Shown here one piece after another: positions 21,707 to 23,422 of a DNA stretch of 23,422 nucleotides. Position 1 is the stretch's first letter. Each line of letters opens with the position of its first letter. The stretch comes from Acetobacteraceae bacterium (lineage in GTDB: Bacteria; Pseudomonadota; Alphaproteobacteria; Acetobacterales; Acetobacteraceae). The notes beneath the pieces are model-generated. The model ran no database searches. It was not told the DNA's origin and saw only the letters and a list, made by a program, of their open reading frames with translations. The stretch covers positions 1 through 23,422 of the forward strand of contig CANJXD010000020.1 in the NCBI GenBank assembly GCA_947478535.1, given 5' to 3'. A program made the position numbers and the translations under genes.

Positions 21707-22622
21707 CCAGCGCCGTGCGAACGCCCGGCTCCAGCGCCGAATGCCCGGCATCGGGGATCAGCGTGAGGCGCGCCCGAGGCCATGCAGCGGCCAGTTGGAA
21801 GGCGGTGTCGCAGGGGCAGACCATGTCGTACCGACCCTGCACGATCTCCGCCGGGATATGCGCGATGCGGTCCATGTTCCCCAGCAGCCCTTCAGGCGGC
21901 AGGAACAGGTCATGGCGGAAGTAATGCGCCTCGATCCGCGCCAGTCCGAGCGCGGAGCGATCCTGCGCGAAGCTCGCCACCGTCTCCGGGCTCGGCAGCA
22001 GGGTGGAGCAGGAGCCCTCATACAGGCTCCAGGCCCGCGCCGCCGGCTGGTGGACCATGGGATCGGGATCGCAGAGCCGGGTCAGATAGGCCGTCAGCAG
22101 GTCACCCCGCTCCTCCGGCGCCACATGCTCGGCGAAGGCCTGCCAGGCATCGGGGAAGATGCGGCGGAGGCCGTAGAGAAACCACTCCACCTCCGAAGGC
22201 CGGCCGAGGAACACGCCGCGCAGCACGCAGCCCGTGACGCGGTCCGGGTGCGCCTGGGCGTAGGCCAGCGCCAACGTCGAGCCCCAGGACCCGCCGAACA
22301 GCAGCCAGCGCTCGATGCCGAGGAAGCGGCGCAGCGCCTCGATATCCGCGACGAGTTGGGGCGTCGAATTCTCCCGCAGGTCGCCGAGCGGGCGGGACCG
22401 GCCGGCGCCGCGCTGGTCGAAGATCACCACGCGCCAGTGATTGGGGTCGAAGAAGCGGCGATGGATCGCCCCCGCGCCTGCGCCCGGCCCGCCATGCAGG
22501 AACAGCACGGGCTGGCCGCGCGGGTTGCCCACCTGCTCCCAATACATGACGTGCCCGGCCGACAAGGGCAGCAGGCCCGTCTCATAGGGGGCAATGTCGG
22601 GAAACAGGTCGCCGCGCGGCAT
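21669..22622 (-). CDS. pip: Proline iminopeptidase (alpha/beta hydrolase, S33)
   Basis: A 317-residue cytosolic serine peptidase that removes N-terminal proline from peptides. Oxyanion motif HGGPGAGAG (43-51), nucleophile S112 in GGSWGS, D266 in GRYDMVCP and H294 in DAGHSALEP complete the triad. The PYETGLLPLSAGHVMYWEQVGNPRGQPV opening is characteristic of bacterial Pip. The start at 22622 (MPRGDL) is preferred; an in-frame ATG at 22673 only adds an atypical tail. Its 3' end overlaps that of the convergent ligase by 38 bp. The substrate cannot be taken as certain, since some homologues are esterases. Confidence 0.92.
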   Translation of the reverse strand: MPRGDLFPDIAPYETGLLPLSAGHVMYWEQVGNPRGQPVLFLHGGPGAGAGAIHRRFFDPNHWRVVIFDQRGAGRSRPLGDLRENSTPQLVADIEALRRFLGIERWLLFGGSWGSTLALAYAQAHPDRVTGCVLRGVFLGRPSEVEWFLYGLRRIFPDAWQAFAEHVAPEERGDLLTAYLTRLCDPDPMVHQPAARAWSLYEGSCSTLLPSPETVASFAQDRSALGLARIEAHYFRHDLFLPPEGLLGNMDRIAHIPAEIVQGRYDMVCPCDTAFQLAAAWPRARLTLIPDAGHSALEPGVRTALVSAVERFRRRVS

Positions 22623-22740
22623 GACGGCCCCTTTAGGCGGGCGGGCCGCCCCGAGTCCATGGGCGGCTTGCAACGAAGCAGCGTGAAAACAGCCATTTCA
22701 AGGCTTCGCCCCGGCGCCGTTCCTGCCTAGTTTGTCAGTC

Positions 22741-23422
22741 ATGGCCGAGACACCCTCGGCCGGCTCCAAGCCCGCACCCTCCGGCGCCATCCGCTGCGGG
22801 GTCTGCGGGACGGAAAGCCGGCATTCCCCGTTCCGCCCGTCGCCGCCCGAACAGGCGCCGGACCTCGATCTACGCCCGGGCGAGCCCGTGCGCTCCACCA
22901 TGGCGCGCTGGCTGCAGCAATGCCCGGCCTGCGGCTATGCCGCGCCGGACATCACCCGCACCCACCCCGCCGCGGCCGAAGCCGTGCGCGCCGCGCCCTT
23001 CCGCGCCGTGTTGCAGGACAGCTCCATCCCCCCCCTGGCGCGCCGCTTCCTCGCCTGGGCCCTGGTGCTGGAGGAAACCGGCGCCCTGCACGCGGCGGGC
23101 GAGGCCACCTTGCAGGCCGCCTGGGTCGCCGATGACCTGGACCGGCCGGACCTTTCCCGCGCCTGGCGGCTGGATGCGGTGGCGCTGTGGCGCGGCGGCC
23201 CGACGCTGGATGCCGAGCAGACCATCCGCATCGCCGATGCGCTGCGCCGGGCAGAAGCCTGGGACGATGCCCTCGCCACCGTCGAGACCCTGGCCCGATC
23301 CGAACCGCCGGAAGCCGTGGGCCAGGTCCTCGCCCTGGAACGCCGTCTGATCGAGGCGCGGGATACTGGGCGACACAGCATGGCCTCCGCCCTGCCGCCG
23401 CCTTCCCGCCGCCCGCATGTCA
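22741..23422 (+). CDS. Zinc-ribbon protein of unknown function, 3' end cut by window edge
   Basis: An open frame of 227 codons running off the right edge. It begins with a Pro/Ser-rich stretch followed by two CxxC pairs, C19-GV-C22 and C61-PA-C64, 39 residues apart, which should bind one zinc as a ribbon; between them is a DLDLRPGEPVRSTM segment. The rest is Ala/Leu-rich and helical (LARRFLAWALVLEETG, ATLQAAWVADDLD, IADALRRAEAWDDALATVE), resembling a TPR-like helical repeat domain. The layout recalls DUF2225-type proteins, but I would not assign it. There is no clear ribosome site before the ATG at 22741; the next ATG would lose the first CxxC. It diverges from pip across 118 bp, in which I see no convincing promoter. 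Confidence 0.65.
   Translation, partial: MAETPSAGSKPAPSGAIRCGVCGTESRHSPFRPSPPEQAPDLDLRPGEPVRSTMARWLQQCPACGYAAPDITRTHPAAAEAVRAAPFRAVLQDSSIPPLARRFLAWALVLEETGALHAAGEATLQAAWVADDLDRPDLSRAWRLDAVALWRGGPTLDAEQTIRIADALRRAEAWDDALATVETLARSEPPEAVGQVLALERRLIEARDTGRHSMASALPPPSRRPHV

Noticed and set aside
1..23422. CRISPR array, tRNA/rRNA genes, insertion sequences, prophage or defence island
   Set aside because: No regularly spaced repeats, no tRNA-like or rRNA-like stretches, no transposase, integrase or defence-gene motifs were found on either strand.

Overview
The window looks like a chromosomal segment of a GC-rich alphaproteobacterium, most likely of the Acetobacteraceae (Roseomonas-like). This is inferred from the very high GC with G/C at most third codon positions, two Bug-type periplasmic receptors (one cut by the left edge), a ZapE/AFG1-type ATPase, many ATGA/GTGA gene overlaps, and the absence of AT-rich or mobile DNA. 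I see no tRNA, rRNA, CRISPR array, insertion sequence or phage gene.

Layout. 1-2525 (minus strand): an edge-truncated Bug receptor, a small Ala-rich secreted protein with a good sigma70-like promoter, and a ZapE/AFG1-type ATPase. 2623-7043 (plus): a GT4 glycosyltransferase overlapping a YieH-like HAD phosphatase, a tandemly duplicated hairpin over the phosphatase stop codon, then an M3 peptidase of the Dcp type. 7092-10515 (minus, facing that peptidase across a 9-bp stem): an ABC uptake operon of receptor, ATPase and permease. The permease is broken in its EAA-loop region and continues in frame into a complete isopenicillin-N-synthase-like Fe(II)/2-oxoglutarate oxygenase. This chimera is the most unusual object in the window.

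10840-12937 (plus): pcaH and pcaG (protocatechuate 3,4-dioxygenase) and a GntR/FCD regulator. 12943-17697 (minus): a run transcribed in the order Bug receptor, pobA (4-hydroxybenzoate 3-hydroxylase), a DUF849/BKACE beta-keto acid cleavage enzyme and a PhoD-like phosphatase. 17786-21706 (plus): a MarR regulator, then a crotonase, a 3-hydroxyacyl-CoA/carnitine dehydrogenase-like enzyme and an acyl/aryl-CoA ligase in a tight operon. 21669-22622 (minus) is a proline iminopeptidase, and a zinc-ribbon protein of unknown function runs off the right edge.

How it may work together (inference): the ligase, hydratase and dehydrogenase could activate an aromatic side-chain acid and shorten it in beta-oxidation fashion. 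The 4-hydroxybenzoate formed would be hydroxylated by PobA to protocatechuate and cleaved by PcaGH. The later beta-ketoadipate genes (pcaB, C, D, I, J, F) are not here. The BKACE enzyme beside pobA could act on a beta-keto acid, but its first expected zinc histidine is replaced by alanine. A near-identical 15-bp element occurs in the two divergent regulatory regions beside pcaH and beside the pobA/MarR genes, which may mean shared control.
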